Assembly (NCBI GenBank): GCA_016213735.1
Contig: JACQZU010000027.1
Location: 48,329-112,328 of the forward strand
Reading direction: 5' to 3'
Length of the DNA stretch: 64,000 nt
DNA from: Acidobacteriota bacterium
GTDB taxonomy: Bacteria > Acidobacteriota > Holophagae > Holophagales > Holophagaceae
Position numbers and translations under genes: made by a program. Under the pieces are notes generated by a model. The model saw only the letters and a list, made by a program, of their open reading frames with translations. It had not been told where the DNA came from and did no database searches. This document shows positions 1-8,599 of the stretch, piece by piece; within the stretch, counting starts at the first letter, position 1; the number at the start of each line of letters is the position of its first letter.

Positions 1-2809
1 CGCAGGCGTAGTTGGAGCAGAAGATGCCGTACAGCCCCGGGGTTCGGCGGACGTGGAGGGCGGCCCGGAGGATGCGCTGGCTGTGCCCCCAGTAGACCTC
101 GCGGAAGACCGGCAGGTCCTCGGGCAGGTCCAGGCAGTCCACCGGGATCGGAAGGGCCCCCTGCTCCCGGAGGATCGCCGGGACGTTGGAGTTCAGGACC
201 TCGTTGTGGATGGTGTAGCCACGGCCCAGCACGGCCACCGCGACCAGCTTCCTCTCGCGGGCGAAGGCCAGGGCCCGGCGCCCCGCCTCTCGCAGACCCT
301 CCTCGAAGCGGCCCTGGGCCCGGCGCGCCACCTCGAAGGCCGGCCGCCAGCGGTCTTCCTCCCGGAGGCCCAACTCCGCGGCCAGGGAAGCGCAGGAGGC
401 CGCGAAGGCGGGAGACTCGAAGAAGCCCGGGCCCATGTCCACCACGGGCGACAGGATCCGGGCGCCGGGGCGCAGTCCCAGGCGCAGGACGTCGGGGGCC
501 CCCTGGGTGATGGGGCAGATGGCGCTGTGGGGCTCCCCGTCCACCCGCGGCAGCTCCCGGATCATGGGGAGGAAGAGATAGTCGGGATCCTCATCCGCGA
601 GTCCCGCCACCAGGCCGTGGTACTGCTGCATGGGCGCGCAGAAGGGCACCGGGGCCACCTCGATGCCGCGCCGGAGCACGCTGCGCCCGGGCCTGGAGGC
701 CACCCGAAGGTTGAAGCCCAGGCGGTGGAGGAAGGTGGCGAAGAAGGGGAGAATCCCCTGGAGCTGGAATTCGTCCGTCAGGGCGACGAGGGGCCGGCCC
801 GGGTGCGCCTGGAGGCCTCCCAGCAATCCCTCCACCAGCTCCCGCCGTTCCCGGAAGGGATCGGGAGCCCGGTCCGGGAGTTTGGCCCGTCGGGCTCCCT
901 TGTCCCAGAGGGAGCAGGCCCCGCCCCAGGTATGCCGCGAGTGTTCCTCGCCGACGGTGGTGTGGATCCGGTCAATGCGGCACTTGTTCCCCGAGCCCCC
1001 GCAGCCCTGCACGGAGGTGCACACGAACTGGTCCTTTCCCTCCACCCGGGCCTCGAGGAAGCGTGCGCCCTCCAGGACGGGTAGATCCGTTTCCAACTGC
1101 CCGGCGGCCAGACGGGCGATGCCAAGAGCCCCCATGAGCCCGGGTCGCGGAGGGACGATCACCTCGGCCCCGGTCTGCCGGGCCACCGCCGCCGCCAGGG
1201 CGTCCGAAGCGAAGGGCATGCCCTGGCAGAAGACCACCTGACCCACGTCCCGGGTCCCCTTCACCCGGTTCAGGTAGTTCGCCACCACCGAATCGTAGAT
1301 GCCGGCCAGGATCTGGTCCCGGGGCAACCCCGTGGCCACGGCCTCGTCCATCACCTCGGCCATGAAGATCGAGCAGTGCTGGCCCAGGGAGGCGCAGGCC
1401 TCCGCCCCCAGGGCGGCCTCCGCGAGCTGGCCCAGGTCCTGGATGCCCGAGAAGCGCCTCCCCTGCTCCTCGATGAAGGAGCCGGTGCCCGCCGAACAGG
1501 CCTCGTTCATGGCCGCGTCCACCACCCGGCCGGCGGCCAGGCGGATGTACTTGGCATCCTGGCCGCCGATCTCGAAGATGGTGTCCACCCGGGGATCGCA
1601 GGCCACCGCGCCCTCCGCATGGGCCGCGATCTCGTTCACCACGCAGGTCGCCCGGCTCCCATAGCAGCTCGACAGGAGGGACCCCACCAGTTCCCTGCCT
1701 GAACCCGTCACGCCGAATCCGAGGAGCCGGTGTCGGGCCGCGGGCCCGGCGAGAAAGCGCCCCATCAGCGCCTGGGCAGCCCCGACGGGAGAACCCTCGG
1801 TGCCCAGGTAGGCGTCCCACAGGGGCTCCAGGCTGTGCCGGTCCACGGCCACGGCCTTGGAGCCGGTGGACCCGATGTCGAAACCCAGGAGAAGGTCCCG
1901 AACCCCGCTCTCCTCGGGCGGGGGCGGCGAAGGCAGACGGCGGACCCGGCCGAGGGAGGCCGCCAGGGGCGGGCCCAGGGGGACGCTGGGAGGGGCCGGA
2001 GGTTCCAGGAGCCCGGTCAGCGGAACCGCCTGGAGTCCAAGGTCCCGGGCCAGCCAGGCGGCACCCCAGGCCTCCAGGAAGAGGGCGTCCTCGGGGTCCC
2101 CCTCGGCCAACGTGAGGCCGTGGCGGGCTGCGAAAGTCCGGAAGTGGTCCCGGACCCGTGCGGCGCGGGCCACCCCTCCTGCCAGGTGCAGGCGAGGTGG
2201 GCATGCACCGGGCCTCACCAGGGTCTCGACATTCTCCGCGATGGCATCCAGCAGCCCCGCCAGGATGCGGTCCTTCGCCTCCCCCTTGTTCGCCAGGTGG
2301 GTCAGGTCGGTCTTGAGGATCACCGGGCAGCGGCCAGAAAGGGGGGCGGCTTCAGAGGCCGATGCCGCCCGTTCGCAGGCCTCGGCCACGTCCAGACCCA
2401 GGCGGCCCACCAACTGCTGGAGGAAGTTGCCCGTGCCCTGGGCGCAGCGCCCGTTCTCCCGGTAGCGCTCCTGGCCGCCCTCCCGGAGTTCCAGGACCGA
2501 GAAGCCCCGGCTTCCGATGCTCACCACGGTGGCGGGGTCCGGGCCGCAGGCGTGGCGGAACCCTGCCGCAAGGGCCTGTTGGAGGGGAACCCGGGTCAGG
2601 GTCAACTGCCGGGCCAGGCGGCCCGTGGCCGCGGCGCCCGCCACCCCCCCCCAGTCCCAGTCCTTCAGGACCCCGAGCAGGAGGGGGCCTGGCGCCTTCC
2701 CGTGCGGGAGGCGCTCCCGCCGGACCAGAACCGGTCCCTCCGGATCGTCGGCGATCTCCACGAGCTTCAGGAACTCGGCGCCGACGTCGATCCCGATGTA
2801 GCGTCCCAT
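1..2809 (-). CDS. 2-hydroxyacyl-CoA dehydratase activase, BadF/BcrA-type with DUF2229 (3' end outside window)
   Basis: About 936 codons are visible and the gene continues past the left edge. It starts at an ATG whose A is at 2809 (MGRYIGIDVGAEFLKLVEIA). Two acetate-kinase/Hsp70-fold ATPase modules follow each other: a first at about residues 1-290 with IGIDVG, and a second at about 305-580 with the phosphate loop GFDIGSTGSKAV near residue 310 and cysteine-containing FeS-activase motifs such as NEACSAGTGSF. From about residue 640 the sequence matches the DUF2229 CoA-activase region. Proteins of this kind are usually around 1,400 residues and are thought to use ATP to inject low-potential electrons into 2-hydroxyacyl-CoA dehydratase or benzoyl-CoA-reductase-like enzymes. 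No partner dehydratase lies in the window. Family assignment is firm; the substrate is unknown. Confidence 0.88.
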   Translation of the reverse strand, partial: MGRYIGIDVGAEFLKLVEIADDPEGPVLVRRERLPHGKAPGPLLLGVLKDWDWGGVAGAAATGRLARQLTLTRVPLQQALAAGFRHACGPDPATVVSIGSRGFSVLELREGGQERYRENGRCAQGTGNFLQQLVGRLGLDVAEACERAASASEAAPLSGRCPVILKTDLTHLANKGEAKDRILAGLLDAIAENVETLVRPGACPPRLHLAGGVARAARVRDHFRTFAARHGLTLAEGDPEDALFLEAWGAAWLARDLGLQAVPLTGLLEPPAPPSVPLGPPLAASLGRVRRLPSPPPPEESGVRDLLLGFDIGSTGSKAVAVDRHSLEPLWDAYLGTEGSPVGAAQALMGRFLAGPAARHRLLGFGVTGSGRELVGSLLSSCYGSRATCVVNEIAAHAEGAVACDPRVDTIFEIGGQDAKYIRLAAGRVVDAAMNEACSAGTGSFIEEQGRRFSGIQDLGQLAEAALGAEACASLGQHCSIFMAEVMDEAVATGLPRDQILAGIYDSVVANYLNRVKGTRDVGQVVFCQGMPFASDALAAAVARQTGAEVIVPPRPGLMGALGIARLAAGQLETDLPVLEGARFLEARVEGKDQFVCTSVQGCGGSGNKCRIDRIHTTVGEEHSRHTWGGACSLWDKGARRAKLPDRAPDPFRERRELVEGLLGGLQAHPGRPLVALTDEFQLQGILPFFATFLHRLGFNLRVASRPGRSVLRRGIEVAPVPFCAPMQQYHGLVAGLADEDPDYLFLPMIRELPRVDGEPHSAICPITQGAPDVLRLGLRPGARILSPVVDMGPGFFESPAFAASCASLAAELGLREEDRWRPAFEVARRAQGRFEEGLREAGRRALAFARERKLVAVAVLGRGYTIHNEVLNSNVPAILREQGALPIPVDCLDLPEDLPVFREVYWGHSQRILRAALHVRRTPGLYGIFCSNYAC

Positions 2810-2963
2810 CCACGCCTCCAGGCGAGGGGCTCGAGAGAATGCCCCAGACCGGTTCCCCGGGAGAAGGGGGGGTCGGAATGTCCGGAAAAGACCTTCAGCT
2901 TAGCTCCGGAGAGGTTCCGGGTGTAGGCTCCCACGGTTCCCCCGGGCGGGGCCGGGGCGCACA

Positions 2964-3509
2964 ATGGCCACGTCCCCCGAGGCCGCCATGCGCCCCATCC
3001 TCATCGTCCCCGGCTACCAGAACAGCGGCCCCGGCCACTGGCAGAGCCTCTGGGAGGCCTCCATGGGGGCCCGCCGCGTGGAGATGCCCAACTGGCATTT
3101 CCCCAGGAAGGTGCCCTGGGTGGACGCCCTGGACGAGGCCGTGGGCCGGGCGGGGGAGGCCCCCATCCTGGTGGCCCATGCCCTGGGCTGCATCGCCGTG
3201 GCCCACTGGGCCCGGGTAAGCAGCCGGGAGGTGGCGGCGGCCCTCCTGGTGGCCCCCGCCGACGTGGAGCGGAGCGACGGCCCCCAGGTCCTGCGCGGTT
3301 TCGCCCCCATTCCCAAGAGCCGCCTGCCCTTCCCGAGCCTCCTGGTGGCGTCTGCGGACGATCCCCACCTGGCCCCCGAAAGGGCCCGGGACCTGGCCGG
3401 CTTCTGGGGCTCCCGGCTGCGGCTGTTGCCGGAGGGCGGGCACCTGGACCCCGAGAGCGGCTACGGCCCCTGGCCCGCGGGGGAGGCCCTGCTGCAGGAG
3501 CTCCGTTGA
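2964..3509 (+). CDS. RBBP9/YdeN-family alpha/beta hydrolase lacking the nucleophile serine
   Basis: 181 residues, a normal length for the RBBP9/YdeN serine-hydrolase family. The N-terminal strand and loop (ILIVPGYQNSGPGHWQSLWE) is the family signature. The acid (SADDPHLAPERA) and histidine (PEGGHLDPESGYG) regions of the triad are present. The nucleophile elbow, normally AHSLG or GHSLG, reads AHALG: codon GCC at 3180-3182 gives alanine at residue 73 where serine is expected. The protein is therefore predicted to be inactive as a classical serine hydrolase, or to have been repurposed for binding. An ATG at 2988 (MRPILIVPG) is an equally plausible start because the family normally begins there. 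It overlaps the next gene by 4 bases, so the two are probably co-translated. Confidence 0.85.
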   Translation: MATSPEAAMRPILIVPGYQNSGPGHWQSLWEASMGARRVEMPNWHFPRKVPWVDALDEAVGRAGEAPILVAHALGCIAVAHWARVSSREVAAALLVAPADVERSDGPQVLRGFAPIPKSRLPFPSLLVASADDPHLAPERARDLAGFWGSRLRLLPEGGHLDPESGYGPWPAGEALLQELR

Positions 3510-4129
3510 TCTCCCTGGACCTGGACGCCGCCGAGCCCCGGGACGCCTACCGGGTGCTCTCGTCCCTGGTGATCCCCCGACCCATCGCCTGGGTGCTCAC
3601 CCTGGGGGAGGACGGGACCCCGAACCTGGCTCCCTTCTCCAGTTTCATGGGCATCTTCAAGCCCCCCGCGCTGGCCATCAGCTTCGGCCACCGGCGGGAC
3701 GGCAGCCTCAAGGACACCCACCGGAACCTGAGGGCACGCCGGGAGGGGGTGGTCCACATCCCCGAGGGGTCCGACCTCCAGATGATGCACGACAGCGCCG
3801 CGGAGGCCCCCCCGGAGGTCAGCGAGGTGGGGCGCCTGGGACTGGCGACGCGGCCCTCGGAGCGGGTGGCGCCTCCCCGCCTGGCCCACGCCCGGGTGGC
3901 CCTGGAATGCCGCTACCGGGAGGAGCATCCCCTGGGGCCTGCCACGGACCTGGTGATCCTGGACGTGCTGAGGGTCCACGTGCACGAGGAGATCTGGGAT
4001 GGGGCCCTGGCCTGCGCGGATTCCGCCCGCTGGGACCCCGTCAGCCGCCTGGGCTCCATCGCCGGCCCCAACTATGCAGGGCTGGGAGAGCGGCTCCTGC
4101 TGCCGCCCTCCAGGCTGCCGGATGGATGA
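3506..4129 (+). CDS. Flavin reductase-like FMN-binding split-barrel protein
   Basis: 207 residues. It starts with TTG at 3506, overlapping the stop of the preceding hydrolase gene, with AGGAG about five bases upstream. The early segment SLVIPRPIAWVLTLGEDGTPNLAPFSSFMG is typical of the flavin reductase-like (DIM6/NTAB) FMN-binding split barrel: the RPIAWV strand followed by the N-APFS loop that contacts FMN phosphate. Members are NAD(P)H:flavin oxidoreductases or simply bind FMN; substrate and electron donor cannot be told from sequence. It is the last gene before the lysine riboswitch, so the two-gene hydrolase/flavoprotein unit ends here. Confidence 0.85.
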   Translation: MISLDLDAAEPRDAYRVLSSLVIPRPIAWVLTLGEDGTPNLAPFSSFMGIFKPPALAISFGHRRDGSLKDTHRNLRARREGVVHIPEGSDLQMMHDSAAEAPPEVSEVGRLGLATRPSERVAPPRLAHARVALECRYREEHPLGPATDLVILDVLRVHVHEEIWDGALACADSARWDPVSRLGSIAGPNYAGLGERLLLPPSRLPDG

Positions 4130-4189
4130 GGACCCTCGGGCCCGGTGGCTCCCGGCTTGCGGCCCCGGCGCCGCCCTGGCATCGTGGAA

Positions 4190-4340
4190 GTTCCGATGGA
4201 GGAGCGGCCCCCATCAGTAGCGTCGGCGAGGGGCGGGTCCCTGCTGACCCGGCGCGAAAGGGGAGGGTCGCCGAAGGGTTCGCGGGACTCGGCCGCGCCC
4301 CCTGGACGCAGTGGCTAAATCCCTGCGGCTGTCGCGCCGG
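4190..4340 (+). promoter_or_regulatory. Lysine riboswitch aptamer (L box)
   Basis: The leader of the lysine operon contains the conserved blocks of the lysine aptamer in the correct order: GGAGGAGCG (4198-4206), AGTAG (4216-4220), GAAAGGGGAGGGTCGCCGAA starting at 4256, and GGCTGTCG (4327-4334). The third block is almost identical to the Bacillus subtilis lysC L box as I recall it. Between these blocks are the expected helices: GGG..CGCGG/CCGCG..CCC at about 4276-4300 and CGCAG/CTGCG at about 4308-4327. The first gene downstream is dapE, followed by asd, lysC, dapB, dapA and dapD, which is the expected regulon. Lysine binding should repress the operon. The exact ends of helix P1 are uncertain. 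Confidence 0.92.
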
Positions 4341-4343
4341 CCC

Positions 4344-4427
4344 ACCCGGTGCGGAGTGCCTGAGGAGCGGTGGACCGGGTCCCCCCGGGGCGTCGTTTCA
4401 ACGGACCCGTCGGAAGACAGGAACGCC
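4344..4427 (+). promoter_or_regulatory. Expression platform of the lysine riboswitch: competing hairpins before dapE
   Basis: After the aptamer, ACCCGGT (4344-4350) can pair with ACCGGGT (4374-4380). The GGGTCC that overlaps this second arm (4377-4382) can instead pair with GGACCC (4403-4408). The two helices cannot form together. A third possible helix, GGCGT (4389-4393) with ACGCC (4423-4427), would enclose the dapE ribosome binding site (ACAGGA) and abut the GTG start at 4428. There is no run of T after any arm, so control of translation initiation looks more likely than intrinsic termination. The pairings are seen; the switching mechanism is inferred. Confidence 0.55.
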
Positions 4428-5462
4428 GTGAACGCCGCGACCGACACATTCCAGGATTGGCTCCTCCAGGGGCTGGTGCCCCTCTGCGGGGCCGACACCA
4501 CCTCCGGCCGGGAGGACGCCGGGCTGCCGGTCCTGCGCTCCCTGCTGGAGGGCCTGGGGGCTGAACGGGTCGAACAGGCCGTGGCTCCGGGCCGTACCAA
4601 TGTCCTGGCCCTCTGGGGCCAGCCCCGGGTGCTCTTCAGCACCCACCTGGACACGGTTCCGCCCTACCTTCCCCCCGTCCTCGAAGCCGACCGCGTCACC
4701 GGCCGGGGCAGTTGCGACGCCAAGGGCCAGATCATGGCCCAGCTCGGGGCGGTGAAGCGCCTCCTGGCCGAGGGCCGCGGGGGGCTGGCCTGGCTGGGGG
4801 TGGTGGGCGAGGAGACCGACAGCGCCGGTGCCGAGGCCGCCCTGGCCCTGGCGACGCGGATGCCGGACCTGAGGGCGCTCGTCAACGGCGAACCCACGGA
4901 GGGTCGGCTGGCCACCGGCCAGCGGGGGGTGCAGCGCTGGAGGCTGAGCACCACGGGGATCCCGGCCCACTCGGGAACCCCCGAGCTGGGGCGCAGCGCA
5001 GCCTGGCCCCTGCTGGACTGGCTCCAGCGGTTGCGGGCGGACGGTTTCCCCACGGACCCCGAGCTGGGGCCGGAGATCTGGAACCTCGGGCTCCTGGAGG
5101 CGGGCGAGGCGCCCAACGTGGTGCCGGCCCACGCCGAAGCCCAGCTGCTGGCCCGGGTGCTTCCGGATTCGGCCTTCGGACGGCGCCTCCGGGCGCTGGC
5201 TCCGCCGGAGGGCCGCGTCGAACTGCTTCTGGACGAGCCCCCGGACCGCTACCCCGAGCTGCCCGGGTTCCCCCGCGCCCCCATGCCCTTCGGGAGTGAC
5301 GCCCCGAGGCTGCGGGCCCTGGTCCCGGACCGCACGGTCGTCCTGGCAGGCTGCGGCAGCATCGCCGTGGCCCACACGGACCACGAGCACCTGCTCCACG
5401 CCGACCTCCTGGCGGGGGTGGACCTGAACCGATCCCTCGCCCTTCACTTCCTGGAGTCCTGA
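4428..5462 (+). CDS. dapE: M20-family deacylase, probable succinyl-diaminopimelate desuccinylase
   Basis: 344 residues from the GTG at 4428, chosen because ACAGGA lies just upstream and the aptamer ends before it; an in-frame ATG at 4311 falls inside the riboswitch and is rejected. M20 zinc-peptidase motifs are complete: FSTHLDTVPP (first metal ligand), GRGSCDAKGQ (bridging aspartate), VVGEETDSAG (catalytic Glu-Glu), NGEPTE, and HTDHEH near the C-terminus (last His ligand). By family alone it could be ArgE, LysK or DapE. Its position as first gene under a lysine riboswitch, together with dapD (the succinylase branch), makes DapE the best reading: hydrolysis of N-succinyl-LL-diaminopimelate to LL-diaminopimelate and succinate in the cytoplasm. 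Confidence 0.85.
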   Translation: MNAATDTFQDWLLQGLVPLCGADTTSGREDAGLPVLRSLLEGLGAERVEQAVAPGRTNVLALWGQPRVLFSTHLDTVPPYLPPVLEADRVTGRGSCDAKGQIMAQLGAVKRLLAEGRGGLAWLGVVGEETDSAGAEAALALATRMPDLRALVNGEPTEGRLATGQRGVQRWRLSTTGIPAHSGTPELGRSAAWPLLDWLQRLRADGFPTDPELGPEIWNLGLLEAGEAPNVVPAHAEAQLLARVLPDSAFGRRLRALAPPEGRVELLLDEPPDRYPELPGFPRAPMPFGSDAPRLRALVPDRTVVLAGCGSIAVAHTDHEHLLHADLLAGVDLNRSLALHFLES

Positions 5463-5463
5463 C

Positions 5464-6516
5464 ATGAGCGCGAAAATCCCCGTCACCGTCCTGGGCGCGA
5501 CCGGCGTCGTGGGACAACGATTCGTGCGCCGCCTGGCCCACCACCCCTTCTTCGTGGTCCAGCACCTCGTCGCCAGCGAGCGGAGCGAGGGCAAGCGATA
5601 CCGCGATGCCTGCGCCTGGCGCCTGGACGGCGAACCCTACGGCGGCCTGGGGGACCACGTGCTCGGTCCCGGCAGCGAGGAGGGGAGCTTCTCCCCGGTG
5701 GTCTTCAGCGCCCTGGACACGGGGCCGGCGAAGGAGATGGAGCCCGCCTTCGCCAAGGCCGGGGCCCTGGTGTTCAGCAATGCCAGCGCCTTCCGCATGG
5801 CGGAGACCGTGCCCCTCCTGGTGCCGGAAGTGAACGGGGAGCATCTGGGCCTGGTGGAGGCCCAGCGCCGCCACCACGGCTGGAAGGGCGCCATCGTCAC
5901 CAACCCCAACTGCACGGCCACCGTGCTGGTGATGGCCCTGGCCCCCCTGCACGCGACGTTCGGCATCGAGGCCGTGATGATGACGTCCATGCAGGCGGTG
6001 AGCGGCGCGGGCTATCCGGGCGTTCCCAGCCTCGACATCCTGGGCAACGTCATCCCCTTCATCCGCAACGAGGAGGAGAAGGTCGAGGAGGAGACCCCCA
6101 AGCTGCTGGGACGCTTCGCGCAGGACCACATCGAGATGGCCCCGATGGTGGTGACGGCCCTGTGCCACCGGGTGCCGGTGCTCGAAGGACACACCGAGGC
6201 CGTGAGCGTGCGCCTGAAGGGGAATCCCTCCCCCGAGGAGGTGGCGAAGACCCTGAGGGAATGGCGCGCCGAGCCCCAGGCCCTGGGCCTGCCCACGGCG
6301 CCCAGGATCCCGGTGCACGTGCACGACCTGCCGGACCGCCCCCAGGTCCGGAAGGACGTGGAGGGCGACGGCGGCATGTCCGTGCACGTGGGCCGCATCC
6401 GACCCTGCCCCCTGCTCGGGATCAAGTTCACCCTGCTGGGGCACAACACGGAACGGGGCGCGGCGGGCGCCTCCATCCTCAACGCCGAACTGGCCCACGC
6501 CAAGGGCCTCGCATGA
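5464..6516 (+). CDS. asd: Aspartate-semialdehyde dehydrogenase, archaeal/fungal-type
   Basis: 350 residues. N-terminal Rossmann motif VLGATGVVGQRF binds NADP; the active-site cysteine is Cys150 in VTNPNCTAT; the SMQAVSGAGYPG segment and the HVHDLPDRPQ(V)R region match the TIGR00978-type enzyme found in archaea, fungi and some bacteria rather than the usual E. coli type. It reduces aspartyl phosphate to aspartate semialdehyde, the common precursor of lysine, threonine and methionine. It begins one base after the dapE stop and overlaps lysC by four bases, so the genes are translationally coupled in the riboswitch-controlled operon. Confidence 0.94.
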   Translation: MSAKIPVTVLGATGVVGQRFVRRLAHHPFFVVQHLVASERSEGKRYRDACAWRLDGEPYGGLGDHVLGPGSEEGSFSPVVFSALDTGPAKEMEPAFAKAGALVFSNASAFRMAETVPLLVPEVNGEHLGLVEAQRRHHGWKGAIVTNPNCTATVLVMALAPLHATFGIEAVMMTSMQAVSGAGYPGVPSLDILGNVIPFIRNEEEKVEEETPKLLGRFAQDHIEMAPMVVTALCHRVPVLEGHTEAVSVRLKGNPSPEEVAKTLREWRAEPQALGLPTAPRIPVHVHDLPDRPQVRKDVEGDGGMSVHVGRIRPCPLLGIKFTLLGHNTERGAAGASILNAELAHAKGLA

Positions 6517-7877
6517 ACCCGGTGGTGATGAAGTTTGGCGGCTCCTCCGTCGCCGACGCCGCCTGCATGCGCCAGGTGGCCGCCCTGACCCGGGCCGCGC
6601 TGCCCCAGGCACCCCTGGTGGTGCTCTCCGCCATGGGCAAGACCACCAACGCCCTCTTCGCCGCCGGGAAGGCCGCCGAGTCCGGGGATCTGCCCGGAGC
6701 CCTGGAGGGCCACCGCGCCCTGGAGGCCGCCCACCGGAGGGCCGCCGCGGACCTCGTGGGCCAACCCCTGCCGCTGGCCCTGGACGAGACCCTCGCCGAG
6801 CTGTTCGGGGAGTTGGAACTGCTGCTGCGGGGGGTGGCCCTGCTCCGGGAGCTGAGCCCACGCTCCATGGACGCCATCGCCGCCTTCGGCGAGCGCCTCT
6901 CCACCACCCTCTTCGCCGCCCACCTGAAGGCCGAGGGCCTGGACGCGGCCTGGGTGGATGCCCGGACCGTCATGAGGACGGACGGAAATTTCGGTGCGGC
7001 CTCCCCCCTCTTCCAGGTTCTGGATCGGGAGGCCCGGGCCCGGTTCCTGCCCCTCCTCGGCCCGGGCAGGGTGCTGGTGACCCAGGGCTACATCGGCGCC
7101 ACGGAGGACGGGTTGACCACCACCCTCGGCCGGGGGGGCAGCGACTACAGCGCCGCGATCTTCGGCGCCGCCCTGGGCGCGACGGAGGTGCAAATCTGGA
7201 CCGACGTCGAGGGCGTGCTCACCTGCGACCCCCGGGTGGTGCCCGGCGCGCTGCCCATCCCCGAGATCAGCTTCTCGGAGGCGGGAGAGCTGGCCGCCTT
7301 CGGGGCCAAGGTGCTCCACCCGGCCACCATCCAGCCGGCCGTGGAGGCCCGGATCCCCGTGACCGTGCGCCACACGCTGCGCCCCCAGGGCCGCTTCACC
7401 ACGATCACGGGTGAGGTGCGCACGGGCCGGCCGGTGACCGCCCTCGCCAGCCGCGGGCCGATCACGGTGCTCACGGTGGCCAGTTCCCGGATGCTGGCCC
7501 AGAGTGGATTCCTGGCCCGGCTCTTCGAGGTCTTCGCGCGGCACAAGGTCAGCGTGGACCTCATCGCCACCGCCGAGGTGAGCGTGTCCCTCACCGTGGA
7601 GGCCGACGCGCCCCTCAAGGCCTTGGCCGCCGACCTCTCCGCCTTCGCCACCGTCGAAGTCTCCGAGGACCGGGCCATCGTGGCCGTGGTGGGGGAGCGG
7701 CTCAAGCACACGCCGGGCGTGGCGGGCCGGGCCCTGGGCGCCCTGGGGGGCATCAACGTGGAGATGATCAGCATGGGCGCCAACGAGATCAACCTCAGCC
7801 TGGTGCTCCGCCGCAGCGAGTCGGAGGAGGCCCTCCGGCGCCTGCACCGGGCGCTGATCGAGGAAGGAGTCGCCTGA
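6513..7877 (+). CDS. lysC: Aspartate kinase with C-terminal ACT domains
   Basis: 454 residues from the ATG at 6513, overlapping the asd stop (ATGA). The kinase domain starts with MKFGGSSVADA, the nucleotide/aspartate-binding motif, and contains TQGYIGATEDGLTTTLGRGGSDYSAA-like sequence near residues 190-210. From about residue 315 the sequence forms two ACT-type regulatory modules (ITVLTVASSRMLAQSG; IVAVVGERLKHTPG), the usual sites for feedback control by lysine. It phosphorylates aspartate in the first committed step of the pathway. Control is thus likely double: riboswitch on expression and ACT domains on activity. No homoserine dehydrogenase fusion is seen. Confidence 0.95.
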   Translation: MNPVVMKFGGSSVADAACMRQVAALTRAALPQAPLVVLSAMGKTTNALFAAGKAAESGDLPGALEGHRALEAAHRRAAADLVGQPLPLALDETLAELFGELELLLRGVALLRELSPRSMDAIAAFGERLSTTLFAAHLKAEGLDAAWVDARTVMRTDGNFGAASPLFQVLDREARARFLPLLGPGRVLVTQGYIGATEDGLTTTLGRGGSDYSAAIFGAALGATEVQIWTDVEGVLTCDPRVVPGALPIPEISFSEAGELAAFGAKVLHPATIQPAVEARIPVTVRHTLRPQGRFTTITGEVRTGRPVTALASRGPITVLTVASSRMLAQSGFLARLFEVFARHKVSVDLIATAEVSVSLTVEADAPLKALAADLSAFATVEVSEDRAIVAVVGERLKHTPGVAGRALGALGGINVEMISMGANEINLSLVLRRSESEEALRRLHRALIEEGVA

Positions 7878-8599
7878 TGCGCATCGGGGTGTTCGGGAAG
7901 GGGCGCCTGGGGTCGGCCGTCGCCCGGGCCGCCGGCGGCGAACTGGCCTGGCAGGTGGGACGCGAGGCGCCCCCCAGCGTCCCGGTGGACGCCGCCATCG
8001 AGGCCACGGTGGCCGCCCGGGTGCCCGATCGGCTGGACTGGGCCCTCGCCACGGGGGCCAACCTGCTCATCGGCACCACCGGCTGGGAGCTGCCGGACCT
8101 GGAAGCCCGGGTGGGGGGTCGCATCGGGGTCCTGGTGGCGCCCAATTTCTCTCTGACCGTGGCCCTCTACGCCCGCCTCTCCCTCGTGTTGGCCCGTTTC
8201 GCGGCCCTCTCCGAGGACCGGGATCCCTACCTGGTGGAGCACCACCACGCCCGGAAGCACGACGCGCCCAGCGGCACCGCCCGGCAGCTGGCGGCAACCC
8301 TGATGAAGGGCTGCCCGAGGAAGACCGAGTGGGTGATCCCCGCCGTGGGAGCCGCCGTGGCCCCCCACCAGCTCAATGTCAGCAGCATTCGCGCCGGGCA
8401 CACCTACAGCAGCCACATCGTGGGCCTGGACAGTCCGGGCGAGGTCCTGGAACTGCACCACGCCGCCCGCAGCGCCATGCCCTACGCCGAGGGGGCCGTG
8501 GCCGCGGCCCGCTGGCTCCAGGGCCGGAAGGGTGTCTTTCGCATGGACGAGGTGGCGAAGGACTTGCTCGACCCCCTCTTCCAGGAGGTGAAGCCGTGA
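7877..8599 (+). CDS. dapB: 4-hydroxy-tetrahydrodipicolinate reductase
   Basis: 240 residues. The N-terminus MRIGVFGKGRLGSAVA is the dinucleotide-binding loop; GTTGW(E) and VAPNFSLTVAL are conserved; the signature EHHHARKHDAPSGTA (residues 121-135) holds the catalytic His and Lys and the substrate-binding loop. The protein is slightly shorter than the usual 265-270 residues because the nucleotide-binding domain is compact. The ATG shares its A with the lysC TGA. It reduces the DapA product using NAD(P)H. Confidence 0.95.
   Translation: MRIGVFGKGRLGSAVARAAGGELAWQVGREAPPSVPVDAAIEATVAARVPDRLDWALATGANLLIGTTGWELPDLEARVGGRIGVLVAPNFSLTVALYARLSLVLARFAALSEDRDPYLVEHHHARKHDAPSGTARQLAATLMKGCPRKTEWVIPAVGAAVAPHQLNVSSIRAGHTYSSHIVGLDSPGEVLELHHAARSAMPYAEGAVAAARWLQGRKGVFRMDEVAKDLLDPLFQEVKP

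Noticed and set aside
4311..4427. Extended N-terminus of the dapE product from the ATG at 4311.
   Set aside because: This segment lies inside the lysine aptamer and its translation is not M20-like; the GTG at 4428 has a ribosome binding site.
4882..6861. Long open frames antisense to asd/lysC, and similar long antisense frames over the TonB receptor and other genes.
   Set aside because: They are by-products of high third-position GC in the real genes; composition is low-complexity Arg/Gly/Pro and no domain is recognisable.
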